64,000 nt of DNA from the NCBI RefSeq assembly GCF_001279725.1, contig NZ_LGDE01000458.1:105276-169275 (forward strand), read 5' to 3'. Below the pieces are notes generated by a model, which did no database searches, had not been told where the DNA came from, and saw nothing but the letters and a program-made list of their open reading frames with translations. Position 1 is the stretch's first letter; every line of letters starts with the position of its first letter. The position numbers and the translations under genes are program-made. Of the stretch, positions 51,712 through 59,741 are shown one piece after another. The DNA comes from Streptomyces sp. WM4235 (lineage in GTDB: Bacteria; Actinomycetota; Actinomycetes; Streptomycetales; Streptomycetaceae).

Positions 51712-51716
51712 CAGAG

Positions 51717-51803
51717 CGGTAGCGGTGGGATTTGAACCCACGGATAGCTTGCACCATCACACGCTTTCGAGGCGTGCTCCTTCGGCCGCTCGGACACGCT
51801 ACC
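51717..51803 (-). tRNA. tRNA-Ser (anticodon CGA)
   Basis: 87 nt class II tRNA on the minus strand. Acceptor GGTAGCG/CGCTACC, discriminator G. The anticodon loop CTCGAAA has CGA (plus-strand 51767-51769). Long variable arm; T-loop TTCAAAT. CCA is not encoded. Confidence 0.97.
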
Positions 51804-51871
51804 GAGAGAGAGCTTAGCCCAAAGTGCGCCGTGCTCTGAAATCCGTGTCGGGGCGACCCTCGTCACAGCGG

Positions 51872-52366
51872 TCACAGGTCGCGGAAGAAGTCCTTCAGCT
51901 GCCGGGCGCACTCGTCCGCGAGCACCCCGCGGACCACCTCCGGCCGGTGGTTGAGCCGGCGGTCCCGTACGAGGTCCCACAGCGATCCCGCGGCGCCCGC
52001 CTTCTCGTCGTCCGCGCCGTACACGACCCGGGCCACCCGGGACTGCACGAGGGCGCCCGCGCACATCACGCACGGCTCCAGGGTGACGACGAGGGTACAT
52101 CCCGGGAGTCGCCATTCCCCGAGGGCGGCCGCCGCACGACGCAGCGCCAGCACCTCGGCGTGCGCCGTGGGGTCGCCGGCGGCCTCGCGTTCGTTGTGCC
52201 CGGTGGACAGGACCTCGCCCGCCGGGCCGAGCACGACGGCGCCGACCGGCACGTCGCCGGCCGGCACCGCCAGGGCGGCTTCCCGGAGCGCCAGGCGCAT
52301 GGAGTCCCGCCAGGGGTCCCGTACGGGGTCGGGACCGGGGTGGTGCGTGTCGTGCTCGTCGATCAC
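51872..52366 (-). CDS. tadA: tRNA-specific adenosine deaminase
   Basis: 164 residues from GTG 52366; the frame is open far upstream but the real start overlaps the stop of the partner gene. The zinc/catalytic motifs HAEVLAL and PCVMCAGA are intact. TadA converts A34 to inosine in tRNA-Arg(ACG), and that tRNA gene is at 34246-34318. It is co-translated with the gene upstream. Confidence 0.95.
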   Translation of the reverse strand: MIDEHDTHHPGPDPVRDPWRDSMRLALREAALAVPAGDVPVGAVVLGPAGEVLSTGHNEREAAGDPTAHAEVLALRRAAAALGEWRLPGCTLVVTLEPCVMCAGALVQSRVARVVYGADDEKAGAAGSLWDLVRDRRLNHRPEVVRGVLADECARQLKDFFRDL

Positions 52367-52935
52367 TAGCGCACGGCCTCCAGGACCTCGGTGGCGCCGA
52401 GGGATTCGGCGATCTCCGAGAGGGCGTCGCCCTCCAGGGCGGTCAGTTGCTTGGGGCTGACGCCGAGGTCGTTCAGCAGCCCGAGGTCGCCGAACGGGCC
52501 GGCGGGCAACGGCTCGGCGCCGGTCCCGAGCGCGGAGGCGGTGGCGTCGTCCTCGTCGGCGAAGGCGGTGACGCTCTCCTCCTCGCCGTCCTCGGTGCCG
52601 TCCAGGTCGAGTTCGTCGAGTTCGTCGTCCTCCTCTTCGCTGCCCAGCAGCTCTTTGGTCAGCATCGAGCCGTAGGAGCTGCGGCCGGCTACGGAGGCGT
52701 TGGACACGAAGTACCGAGGGTCTTCCTCGCCGTCCAGGCGCATGACGCCGAACCAGGCGTCCTCCTGCTCGATGAGGGCGACCACCGGCTCGTCGTCGAC
52801 GGCGGCGGAACGGGCGAGATCGATCAGATCGGTCAGGGACTCGACGTCGTCGAGTTCCAGGTCGCTCGCTTCCCACCCATCTTCGGTGCGCGCGAGCAGT
52901 GCGGCGAAATACACCGTGACTCTCCCACTGGTCAT
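52366..52935 (-). CDS. tRNA adenosine deaminase-associated protein
   Basis: 189 residues (MTSGRVTVYFAALLART). An acidic protein with a long Asp/Glu run (about 105-125) and a conserved N-terminal domain (about 5-95). It is widely found just upstream of tadA in actinobacteria, and its TAG stop overlaps the tadA GTG. Function is unknown; a role with TadA is inferred only from linkage. Confidence 0.9.
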   Translation of the reverse strand: MTSGRVTVYFAALLARTEDGWEASDLELDDVESLTDLIDLARSAAVDDEPVVALIEQEDAWFGVMRLDGEEDPRYFVSNASVAGRSSYGSMLTKELLGSEEEDDELDELDLDGTEDGEEESVTAFADEDDATASALGTGAEPLPAGPFGDLGLLNDLGVSPKQLTALEGDALSEIAESLGATEVLEAVR

Positions 52936-53245
52936 AGGCGTGCCGGTTGGAGGTCCCCCCGGCCGGAGGATGGGGTGAAACGGTCGTGCTGCTCACCGCT
53001 TCGTGCCCCGCCCAATCGGCATCGTGGCAGAAACAGCGGCTTTGCGAGAGGTCTTCCGCCGTGTCGCGCCGGGGCGCCGCCGCCGGGGGGACGGGTCTGA
53101 GGGGCCCGCGAAGGCCGAGGCGCCATTCCCCCGAGGGGCGTTGCCCCGGGGCCGCGCGGCTCAAACTCCGACGGGGCCGAACGGCCCCGGAAGCCGGGCG
53201 GATCACCGGGCGAGCCGGGTGGATCATCCGAGGAGCCGGAGCGGA
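52936..53245. other. Intergenic region with tandem repeat
   Basis: 310 bases, no convincing gene. It carries a perfect stem CGGGGCCG-AA-CGGCCCCG (53172-53189) and a 21-nt tandem repeat (53192-53255). Confidence 0.55.
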
Positions 53246-53255
53246 TCACCAGCGG
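53192..53255. repeat. 21-22-nt tandem repeat, three degenerate copies
   Basis: Units of the form AGCCGGGNGGATCAYCNG at 53192-53212, 53213-53233 and 53234-53255. The last overlaps the 3' end of the small gene at 53246. Confidence 0.7.
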
Positions 53256-53428
53256 AAGGTGCGCATCCGCATCTGTTGGCGCATGCGGGCGGCGCGGGCG
53301 CGGCGCGGTTGGACGCGGTCGCGCAGTTCGCGGGCCTCGTTCAGGTCCCGTAGGAACTGGGCGCGCCGCGCTCTGCGCTGCGCCGCCGTTTCCTCTTCGC
53401 TGTCCACGCTCGGCTCTGTTTCTGGCAT
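53246..53428 (-). CDS. Small basic protein, unknown
   Basis: 60 residues (MPETEPSVDSEEETAAQRR). An acidic N-terminus is followed by a strongly basic helix rich in Arg (RRARRAQFLRDLNEARELRD) and a tail MRQQMRMRTFRW. It has a plausible start and complexity, and similar small proteins occur in streptomycetes. Unknown role. Confidence 0.6.
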   Translation of the reverse strand: MPETEPSVDSEEETAAQRRARRAQFLRDLNEARELRDRVQPRRARAARMRQQMRMRTFRW

Positions 53429-53530
53429 GGGCCATCACCCCGGCTGCTGGTCCGGTCGTCCTCGCCCCCCGAACCCACCTTCCCCCGGACCGCCCGATTG
53501 ATGCCACCCCCGCGCCAGGGTTCTCGCAGC

Positions 53531-54475
53531 TCAGGCGTCTTCCGTCCGTGTCGGCACCACCGCGACCGGGCCGTGCGCGTGGTGGAGCACGGCGTGCGCG
53601 ACCGAGCCGATCATGAGCGGGCCCACGTTCCGGGTGGGGTGGTGGCGGCCGACCACGACGAGCGCGGCCGAGCGGGACGCGGCGACGAGCCGGCCCGCCG
53701 CCTCGCCGGGCACGGCGGCCTGTTCGACGGGCACGTGCGGGTGGCGGGCCCGGAACGGGGCCAGCCGCTGCGTCTGGGAGCGGAGCATCTCCCGCTCGGC
53801 CGGCACCCCGTCGCCGCCGTCCGCCAGCCCTTCCGGCGGGATCACCGCGAAGGGGCTGTCGACGCCGATCATCGTCGAGGGCGGGACGGCGTACGCGGAG
53901 ACCACCTGGACGGCGGTCCCCCGCACGGCGGCCTCCTCGAAGGCGAAGGCCAGCACGTCGTCGGGGGTCTCCGCCGCGTGCAGCCCGACCACCACCCGCC
54001 CGGCCGACTCCTCCCCGGAGGCCTCCACGACGCGCCCGGCGTGCGGGATCACGACCACCGGGCAGGTCGTGGTGGAGGCGACGGCGCGGCTGTTCGAGCC
54101 GAGCAGCAGGGCGGCGAAACCGCCGCGTCCGCGGGATCCCATCACCAGCATCCGGGGGTCGCACTCGGCGCCGATGACCCGCAGCGCCTCGGGCACGGAC
54201 CCTTCCAGGGCCTCGTAGCGGACCTCGGCGGGCAGTTCGGGGGCGCGCGCGAGGAGGTCCCGTACGTGCTCGCTCACCGGGTCGGTGTACTGCTCCGGCT
54301 CGGACGCGGAGTGCAGGGCGGAGCGCCGGCCCGCGTACAACTGGGCGCTGTCGGGCAGGACGTGCGCGACCATGAGCCCGCCGCCGTGCAGGAGTGCGGA
54401 GGTCCGGGCCCACTCCAGCGCCTTGAGACTGTGTTCCGATCCGTCCACGGCCGCGATGACGAGGGAGGTGCTCAT
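53531..54475 (-). CDS. Universal stress protein with two UspA domains
   Basis: 314 residues from ATG 54475 (MSTSLVIAAVDGSEHS). Two tandem UspA domains (about 3-145 and 155-312). The ATP-binding pattern G-2x-G-9x-G(S/T) is seen in the first as GSRGRGGFAALLLGSNS, and the second is GRHHPTRNVGPLMIGSVA. It is transcribed divergently from upp. Confidence 0.92.
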   Translation of the reverse strand: MSTSLVIAAVDGSEHSLKALEWARTSALLHGGGLMVAHVLPDSAQLYAGRRSALHSASEPEQYTDPVSEHVRDLLARAPELPAEVRYEALEGSVPEALRVIGAECDPRMLVMGSRGRGGFAALLLGSNSRAVASTTTCPVVVIPHAGRVVEASGEESAGRVVVGLHAAETPDDVLAFAFEEAAVRGTAVQVVSAYAVPPSTMIGVDSPFAVIPPEGLADGGDGVPAEREMLRSQTQRLAPFRARHPHVPVEQAAVPGEAAGRLVAASRSAALVVVGRHHPTRNVGPLMIGSVAHAVLHHAHGPVAVVPTRTEDA

Positions 54476-54661
54476 CAACCAAGGGTGCTGGGCGTCCGGG
54501 CGGGCCGCATCTCCGCGTGTCGCGGGCCCGTGGGCGGCTTCGGACGCGGAGGGGTCGTGTCACCGCGTAGCCTTTTGCGTGTGGGTCGCACACCGCGGCC
54601 GTTTTCGCAGGTCGCAGGTCGAAACCCGGCAGCTGGCGGCAGCTGAGTCTTGGAGGATGTT

Positions 54662-55297
54662 GTGCGTTTGCAGGTCGTCGATCACCCGTTGGTCGCGCAC
54701 AAGCTCACCACCCTGCGCGACAAGCGCACCGACTCCCCCACCTTCCGTCGGCTCGCCGACGAGCTGGTGACCCTCCTCGCGTACGAGGCCACGCGTGACG
54801 TGCGGACCGAGCAGGCCGACATCGAGACCCCGGTCGGCCCGACCACCGGCGTCAAGCTGTCGCACCCGCGTCCGCTGGTCGTGCCGATCCTGCGCGCCGG
54901 TCTCGGCATGTTGGACGGCATGGTGCGGCTGCTGCCGACGGCCGAGGTGGGCTTCCTGGGCATGGTCCGCAACGAGGAGACCCTGGAGGCCTCCACGTAC
55001 GCGACGCGCATGCCGGAGGACCTCTCCGGCCGCCAGGTGTACGTGGTCGACCCGATGCTGGCCACCGGCGGCACGCTGGTCGCGGCGATCCGGGAGCTCA
55101 TCAAGCGCGGCGCCGACGACGTGACCGCCGTGGTGTTGTTGGCCGCGCCCGAAGGCGTCGAGATCATGGAGCGCGAGCTTGCGGGCACGCCGGTGACGGT
55201 GGTGACGGCCGCCGTGGACGAGCGGCTCAACGAGAACGGCTACATCGTGCCGGGCCTGGGCGACGCGGGCGACCGCATGTACGGCTCCGCCGAATAA
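54662..55297 (+). CDS. upp: Uracil phosphoribosyltransferase
   Basis: 211 residues from GTG 54662 ([15 protein letters not shown]), with GGAGGA five bases upstream. The PRPP-binding loop [14 protein letters not shown] and uracil-binding [13 protein letters not shown] are intact. It salvages uracil plus PRPP to UMP. It is a single-gene unit ending at a bidirectional terminator. Confidence 0.96.
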   Translation: MRLQVVDHPLVAHKLTTLRDKRTDSPTFRRLADELVTLLAYEATRDVRTEQADIETPVGPTTGVKLSHPRPLVVPILRAGLGMLDGMVRLLPTAEVGFLGMVRNEETLEASTYATRMPEDLSGRQVYVVDPMLATGGTLVAAIRELIKRGADDVTAVVLLAAPEGVEIMERELAGTPVTVVTAAVDERLNENGYIVPGLGDAGDRMYGSAE

Positions 55298-55309
55298 GTC
55301 ACGGTCAGG

Positions 55310-55331
55310 TCCGCCGGGTGGGCCCGGCGGA
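55310..55331. terminator. Bidirectional hairpin terminator
   Basis: A perfect 9-bp stem TCCGCCGGG with a 4-base loop, between upp (+) and the LytR_C gene (-). Confidence 0.8.
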
Positions 55332-55997
55332 TCAGCACGTCTTGGCGGGCGCGGGTACGGGGTGGGCCAGTGTGGCCAGCGCCTTGTCCGCGTCCGCCTT
55401 CGTGTTCAGTTCCTTGAAGGTGTTGCCGAGGATCAGGTCGATGTCCGTGCCCTCACGGGTGTCGTTCTGCAGGGTGACGCCGGTCAGCTGGGTGCCGAGT
55501 ACGGAGTACGCAGCCTTGTCGGTGGTGGGGGCGCCCAGCAGTATGCCGATGCCGGGGACCTTCTTGTCGAAGGCGGCGGGCGCGTTGCCTACCTGGCCGA
55601 TGGCGAAGCCGCGTTTCTTCAGCTCGTCGCCGACCAGTTTGGCGAGCCCCGCGCGCGGGGTCGCGTTGTAGACGTTGACCGTGATCTCTGCGGGCTTGGG
55701 GAGGGTGACCGCGGCGGCCGGGGTCGCGGGGCGCGCGGAGACGGCCGAGGCCGGTCCGGCCTTGCTCGGGGAGCCGGTCGGACAGTCCTTGCCCGCCGCG
55801 ACCGTCTTCTTGCCGCCGTTGCCTCGGAACACGTCGATGAGCTGCAAAGCCCCGTAACCGAGCAGGGCCAGTGCGAGGACGGATCCGAGCAGGGCGAACA
55901 CGATCCGGCGGCGTCGCCGGGGTCGGCTCATGCGGGGGTAGGCAGCTCCCGTTACGCGGTACTTTCCGCCCATGCCGGGGGGTGTGAGCATGCTCAT
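55332..55997 (-). CDS. LytR_C-domain membrane protein
   Basis: 221 residues from ATG 55997 (MSMLTPPGMGGKYRV). A basic cytoplasmic N-terminus (RPRRRRRI) precedes a membrane helix (about 32-52). An Ala/Pro-rich linker is followed by a LytR C-terminal domain (about 105-200: ITVNVYNATPRAGLAKLVGDEL). It is an extracytoplasmic cell-wall-associated protein of unknown activity. It lies downstream of the 56077 gene on the same strand. Confidence 0.9.
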   Translation of the reverse strand: MSMLTPPGMGGKYRVTGAAYPRMSRPRRRRRIVFALLGSVLALALLGYGALQLIDVFRGNGGKKTVAAGKDCPTGSPSKAGPASAVSARPATPAAAVTLPKPAEITVNVYNATPRAGLAKLVGDELKKRGFAIGQVGNAPAAFDKKVPGIGILLGAPTTDKAAYSVLGTQLTGVTLQNDTREGTDIDLILGNTFKELNTKADADKALATLAHPVPAPAKTC

Positions 55998-56076
55998 GGG
56001 CGCAGCGTAGTGCCGTACCGGAACGATGCCTACTAAATGATCTGTTGATCGGGTAAGGCAGACCCGAAAGGCGCAA

Positions 56077-56373
56077 TCAGTCCATCTCAAGGACGCGTGC
56101 ATGCAGCACTTGGCGCTGCTGGAGCGCCGCGCGCACGGCGCGGTGCAGCCCGTCCTCCAGGTACAGGTCGCCCTGCCACTTCACGACGTGCGCGAAGAGG
56201 TCGCCGTAGAACGTGGAGTCCTCGGCGAGCAGGGTTTCGAGGTCGAGCTGCCCCTTGGTGGTCACGAGCTGGTCGAGCCGGACCGGGCGCGGGGCTACGT
56301 CCGCCCACTGCCGGGTGGTTTCCCTGCCGTGGTCGGGGTACGGCCGGCCGCTTCCGATGCGCTTGAAGATCAC
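56077..56373 (-). CDS. Conserved actinobacterial protein, unknown (sometimes labelled VapB-like)
   Basis: 98 residues (MIFKRIGSGRPYPDHGRE). The sequence is strongly conserved in streptomycetes and has a ParB/Srx-like hint in LYLEDGLHRAVRAALQQRQ (the GxHR-like part). It is often labelled antitoxin, but no toxin gene adjoins it here, so I leave it unnamed. It lies 80 bases upstream of the LytR_C gene and divergent from the HerA-like gene. Confidence 0.85.
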   Translation of the reverse strand: MIFKRIGSGRPYPDHGRETTRQWADVAPRPVRLDQLVTTKGQLDLETLLAEDSTFYGDLFAHVVKWQGDLYLEDGLHRAVRAALQQRQVLHARVLEMD

Positions 56374-56461
56374 ACGGAAAGCCTACCGGGCCGGTGCCTG
56401 CGGGCGCAGCCTCGCTGCGTGGGTGCAAAGGTGACAGGCAGGGCTATTTCGGGAGTGAATC

Positions 56462-58042
56462 ATGAGTGAGAGCACCGACCCCGCGTCTCCGGCCGACCGG
56501 ATCGCGGCCGGGTACGCCTTCACCGGACCCGCGCTGGACCTGGGTGCCCTGCTGTGGGACGGGCGGTGTCTGCCGGACCGCCAGATCCGCGTTCCGCTGT
56601 CGATGCTGAACCGGCACGGGCTGGTCGCGGGGGCCACCGGCACCGGGAAGACGAAGACCCTCCAGCTGATCGCCGAGCAGTTGTCGGCGAACGGCGTGCC
56701 GGTGTTCCTCGCCGACATCAAGGGTGATGTCTCGGGCATCTCGGCGCCCGGCGTGGACAACGAGAAGGTCCGGGAGCGCGCCGCGGACGTGGCCCAGGAC
56801 TGGTCGGCCACGGCCTGCCCGGCCGAGTTCTATTCCCTGGGCGGCATCGGCACCGGCATCCCCGTGCGGGCCACGGTGACCGCTTTCGGTCCGGTGCTCC
56901 TGTCGAAGGTGCTCCAGCTCAATCAGACCCAGGAGCAGTCATTGGGGCTGATCTTCCACTACGCCGATTCCAAGGGCCTGGAACTGATCGACCTGAAGGA
57001 CCTGCGGGCGGTGGTGGCCTTCCTCGTGTCCGACAAGGGAAAGGCCGAGCTCAAGGGCATCGGCGGACTTTCCACGGTCACCGCCGGGGTGATTCTCCGG
57101 GCCCTCACCGCATTCGAACAGCAGGGTGCGTCGGAGTTCTTCGGAGAACCCGAATTCGACTCCTCGGAATTCCTTCGGACGGCCGCCGACGGGCGCGGTC
57201 TGGTCTCGGTGCTGGAACTCCCGGCGGTCCAGGACAAGCCGCAGCTGTTCTCCACCTTCCTGATGTGGCTGCTCGCCGATCTCTACACCGACCTGCCGGA
57301 AGTCGGCGATCTCGATCGGCCGAAACTCGTCTTCTTCTTCGACGAGGCGCACCTGCTCTTCAACGGCGCCTCCAAGGCGTTCCTGGAGTCCATCACCCAG
57401 ACCGTGCGGCTCATCCGCTCGAAGGGCATCGGGGTCTTCTTCGTGACCCAGACGCCGAAGGACGTGCCGGCCGACGTGTTGGCGCAGCTCGGCAACCGGG
57501 TGCAGCACGCGTTGCGCGCGTTCACCCCGGACGACGCGAAGGCGCTCAAGGCGACGGTGAAGACCTTCCCGAACTCCCCCTACGACCTGGAGGAACTCCT
57601 CACCGGTCTGGGCACCGGCGAGGCGGTCATCACCGTGCTCAGCGAGAACGGCGCCCCCACTCCCGTCGCCGCGACCCGGCTGCGTGCCCCGCAGTCGCTG
57701 ATGGGGCCCGTGGACGCGGCGACCCTGGACGGGGCCGTGAAGGCCTCGCTGCTCTACTCCCGTTACGCGGAGCCGATCGACCGCGAGTCGGCGTACGAGA
57801 AGATCAGCGCGGAGCAGGCGGCCGCCGAGGCCGAGGCGGAGGCGGCCGCCGCGGCGGCGGAGGCGGAGAAGGAGGCCAAGCAGGCGGGGAAGGCGGCCCG
57901 CAGCGCCCCCAAGCCCGATCCCTCGCTGGCCCAACAGGTCGTGGGCAGCGGCATGTTCCGTTCGCTGGCCCGCTCGATCGGCACCCAGCTGGGCCGCGAG
58001 ATCTCCCGGTCCCTCTTCGGCACGGCCCGCCGGCGCAAGTAG
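56462..58042 (+). CDS. HerA-like/DUF853 family ATPase
   Basis: 526 residues. Walker A GATGTGKTKT (about 58-67) and Walker B LVFFFDEAHLLF are intact. The C-terminus holds an Ala/Glu/Lys-rich coiled segment (about 450-480) and LGREISRSLFG. The family resembles hexameric HerA/FtsK translocases, but its role in actinobacteria is unknown and no NurA nuclease is nearby. Confidence 0.92.
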   Translation: MSESTDPASPADRIAAGYAFTGPALDLGALLWDGRCLPDRQIRVPLSMLNRHGLVAGATGTGKTKTLQLIAEQLSANGVPVFLADIKGDVSGISAPGVDNEKVRERAADVAQDWSATACPAEFYSLGGIGTGIPVRATVTAFGPVLLSKVLQLNQTQEQSLGLIFHYADSKGLELIDLKDLRAVVAFLVSDKGKAELKGIGGLSTVTAGVILRALTAFEQQGASEFFGEPEFDSSEFLRTAADGRGLVSVLELPAVQDKPQLFSTFLMWLLADLYTDLPEVGDLDRPKLVFFFDEAHLLFNGASKAFLESITQTVRLIRSKGIGVFFVTQTPKDVPADVLAQLGNRVQHALRAFTPDDAKALKATVKTFPNSPYDLEELLTGLGTGEAVITVLSENGAPTPVAATRLRAPQSLMGPVDAATLDGAVKASLLYSRYAEPIDRESAYEKISAEQAAAEAEAEAAAAAAEAEKEAKQAGKAARSAPKPDPSLAQQVVGSGMFRSLARSIGTQLGREISRSLFGTARRRK

Positions 58043-58133
58043 CCGGGGGCCCGGTCGGGGAGTGGAGGCGAGTCGAGGCGTATTCCAGCGAACCGGTTGC
58101 GGGACGCTTGGCGGGCGCTGACAGACTCGGGGC

Positions 58134-59066
58134 ATGCGGACCGAACTCACCGACACCACGTCCAGCAAGATCGACCGGGCTCTGCTCGATGCCCGGCGAG
58201 CCGTCGGCAGTCCCGCGATGGGGCTGGTGCTGACGCTCGTCGTGGTCACCGACGAGGAGAACGCCTACGACGCGGTACGCGCGGCCTCCGAGGCCTCTCG
58301 CGAGCACCCGTGCCGCATCATCGCGGTGATCAAGCGGAGCACGCGCGGCCCGCGCAAGCTCCCGCCGAGCCGTCTCGACGCCGAGCTGAGGGTCGGCACG
58401 GACGCCGGTTCGGGGGAGATCGTGCTGCTGCGGCTGCACGGGGAACTCACCGACCAGGCCGGCTCGGTCGTCCTGCCGCTGCTGGTGCCGGACGCCCCGG
58501 TGGTGGCCTGGTGGCCGGCAGACGCGCCCGCCGACCCGGCCCGGGACCCGTTGGGCGCGCTGGCCCAGCGCAGGATCACCGACGCGCAGGCGGCGGTGGA
58601 CCCGGTCGCCGTCCTGGCGGAGCGCGCGCGGTCCTACGCCCCCGGGGACACCGACCTGGCCTGGACGCGGCTGACCCCGTGGCGTTCGCTGTTGGCCGCC
58701 GCCCTGGACCAGAAGCCGCTGCCGGTGACGGGCGCGGCGGTGGAGAGCGAGGCGGACAACGCGAGCGCCGAGCTGCTGGCGCGCTGGCTGGAGGGCCGGC
58801 TGCGGGTGCCGGTGCGCCGGGTGGTCACGGACGGGCCGGTCATCACCCGCGTCGTGCTGGAGACCGGTGAGGGCGAGATACGGGTGGACCGGCCCGCGGG
58901 GGTGCTGGCCGGCCTGATCCTGCCGGGGTGGCCGGACCGCAAGGTGGCGCTCAAGGTCCGCAGCCTCTCCGAGCTGATCGCGGAGGAGCTGCGGCGGCTC
59001 GACGCCGACGAGGTCTACGCCTCGGCGCTGCGCGGGCGACCGGCCCAGGCCTCGCTCTCGGCGTAG
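58134..59066 (+). CDS. OpcA-family protein (glucose-6-phosphate dehydrogenase assembly), stand-alone copy
   Basis: 310 residues (MRTELTDTTSSKIDRALLD), full length for OpcA. The VVAWWPADAP, DTDLAWTRLTPWRSLLAAALDQ and ELIAEELRRLD segments are typical. OpcA usually sits in a tal-zwf-opcA-pgl cluster and activates Zwf. None of those genes is here, so this is likely a second, separate paralogue. Its last 52 bases overlap the 3' end of the convergent cupin gene. Confidence 0.88.
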   Translation: MRTELTDTTSSKIDRALLDARRAVGSPAMGLVLTLVVVTDEENAYDAVRAASEASREHPCRIIAVIKRSTRGPRKLPPSRLDAELRVGTDAGSGEIVLLRLHGELTDQAGSVVLPLLVPDAPVVAWWPADAPADPARDPLGALAQRRITDAQAAVDPVAVLAERARSYAPGDTDLAWTRLTPWRSLLAAALDQKPLPVTGAAVESEADNASAELLARWLEGRLRVPVRRVVTDGPVITRVVLETGEGEIRVDRPAGVLAGLILPGWPDRKVALKVRSLSELIAEELRRLDADEVYASALRGRPAQASLSA

Positions 59067-59488
59067 TGGTTGTCGTACACCGGCTGGCTGTCGATGATGT
59101 CCTGCACGGTGGCCTCGCCGGCGCGGACCCGGCCGAGCAGCCGGTAGTAGTCGAAGCGCGCCATGCCGGGGGTGAAGCCGACGAACACCTCGGCGGTCCG
59201 GCCGGCCGCCGGGGCGAAGGCGTGCTTCACGCCGGCCGGGACGCTGATGAAGTCGCCCTTGCCGAGGGTGTGGATCTCGTCGCCGACGAGGACGTCGAGC
59301 AGGCCGTCGGTGACGTGGAAGAACTCGGTGGCCTTGGTGTGGAAGTGCACCGGGGCGCCGGCCGCGCCGACCTCGAAACTCGCCGTGTTGCAGGTGAGTT
59401 CGGGGGTGTCGGTGAGGAGCGTGATGACGCTGCCCGGGCCGTCGGTGATGGTCTCGGCAGCGGCGGCGCGGGTGAGGTTCTCAGTCAT
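59015..59488 (-). CDS. Cupin-domain protein
   Basis: 157 residues from ATG 59488 (MTENLTRAAAAET); ATGs at 59494 and 59500 are possible. A single cupin barrel with the metal motif HFHTKATEFFHV and the second motif GVKHAF. It resembles quercetin-dioxygenase-like cupins with a C-terminal helical extension. Substrate unknown. Its promoter region holds three GGGTCTGAC repeats. Confidence 0.85.
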   Translation of the reverse strand: MTENLTRAAAAETITDGPGSVITLLTDTPELTCNTASFEVGAAGAPVHFHTKATEFFHVTDGLLDVLVGDEIHTLGKGDFISVPAGVKHAFAPAAGRTAEVFVGFTPGMARFDYYRLLGRVRAGEATVQDIIDSQPVYDNHYAESEAWAGRPRSAEA

Positions 59489-59507
59489 GGTCATGATCAT
59501 AAACTGG

Positions 59508-59564
59508 GGGTCTGACAGTGAGGATGTACTCGGCATTCCTCAGGGGTCTGACTCTGGGTCTGAC
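59508..59564. repeat. Three direct repeats of GGGTCTGAC
   Basis: Copies at 59508-59516, 59544-59552 and 59556-59564 in the region upstream of the cupin gene. They read as GTCAGACCC on the cupin coding strand and are candidate regulator sites. Confidence 0.6.
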
Positions 59565-59613
59565 TGACGTTTCGGCTGTCTGTCCGTTGAATCGTCGACC
59601 CCTGAGGAATGCC
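59532..59613. repeat. 17-bp perfect inverted repeat with 48-base centre
   Basis: Arms GGCATTCCTCAGGGGTC (59532-59548) and its exact complement (59597-59613). It could form a long RNA hairpin, be an operator, or mark a small mobile-element end. It lies between the cupin gene and the IS110 transposase. Confidence 0.75.
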
Positions 59614-59644
59614 ACCGCGTGTGCTCGCGGGTGTCCGTGACCTC

Positions 59645-59654
59645 ATAGGAGCTT
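59645..59654. repeat. Left copy of ATAGGAGCTT direct repeat
   Basis: Ten identical bases with 61301-61310; proposed left boundary of the IS110 element. Confidence 0.5.
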
Positions 59655-59741
59655 GGCCACCAGCCTCATCACTGTCTTGTCCGTCTGCCCGGGCAGCACA
59701 CGCCGATCCGGTACCCATACGGAAGGACGGCAGAGCCGAGC

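Noticed and set aside
51872..53227. A 451-codon frame extending tadA upstream
   Set aside because: The extra part is an Arg/Pro-rich shadow of the partner gene. The GTG at 52366 overlapping that gene's stop is the sensible tadA start.
56077..56373. VapB-type antitoxin name for the 98-residue protein
   Set aside because: No toxin gene is adjacent, and the sequence is more like a conserved housekeeping protein; the label is not supported here.
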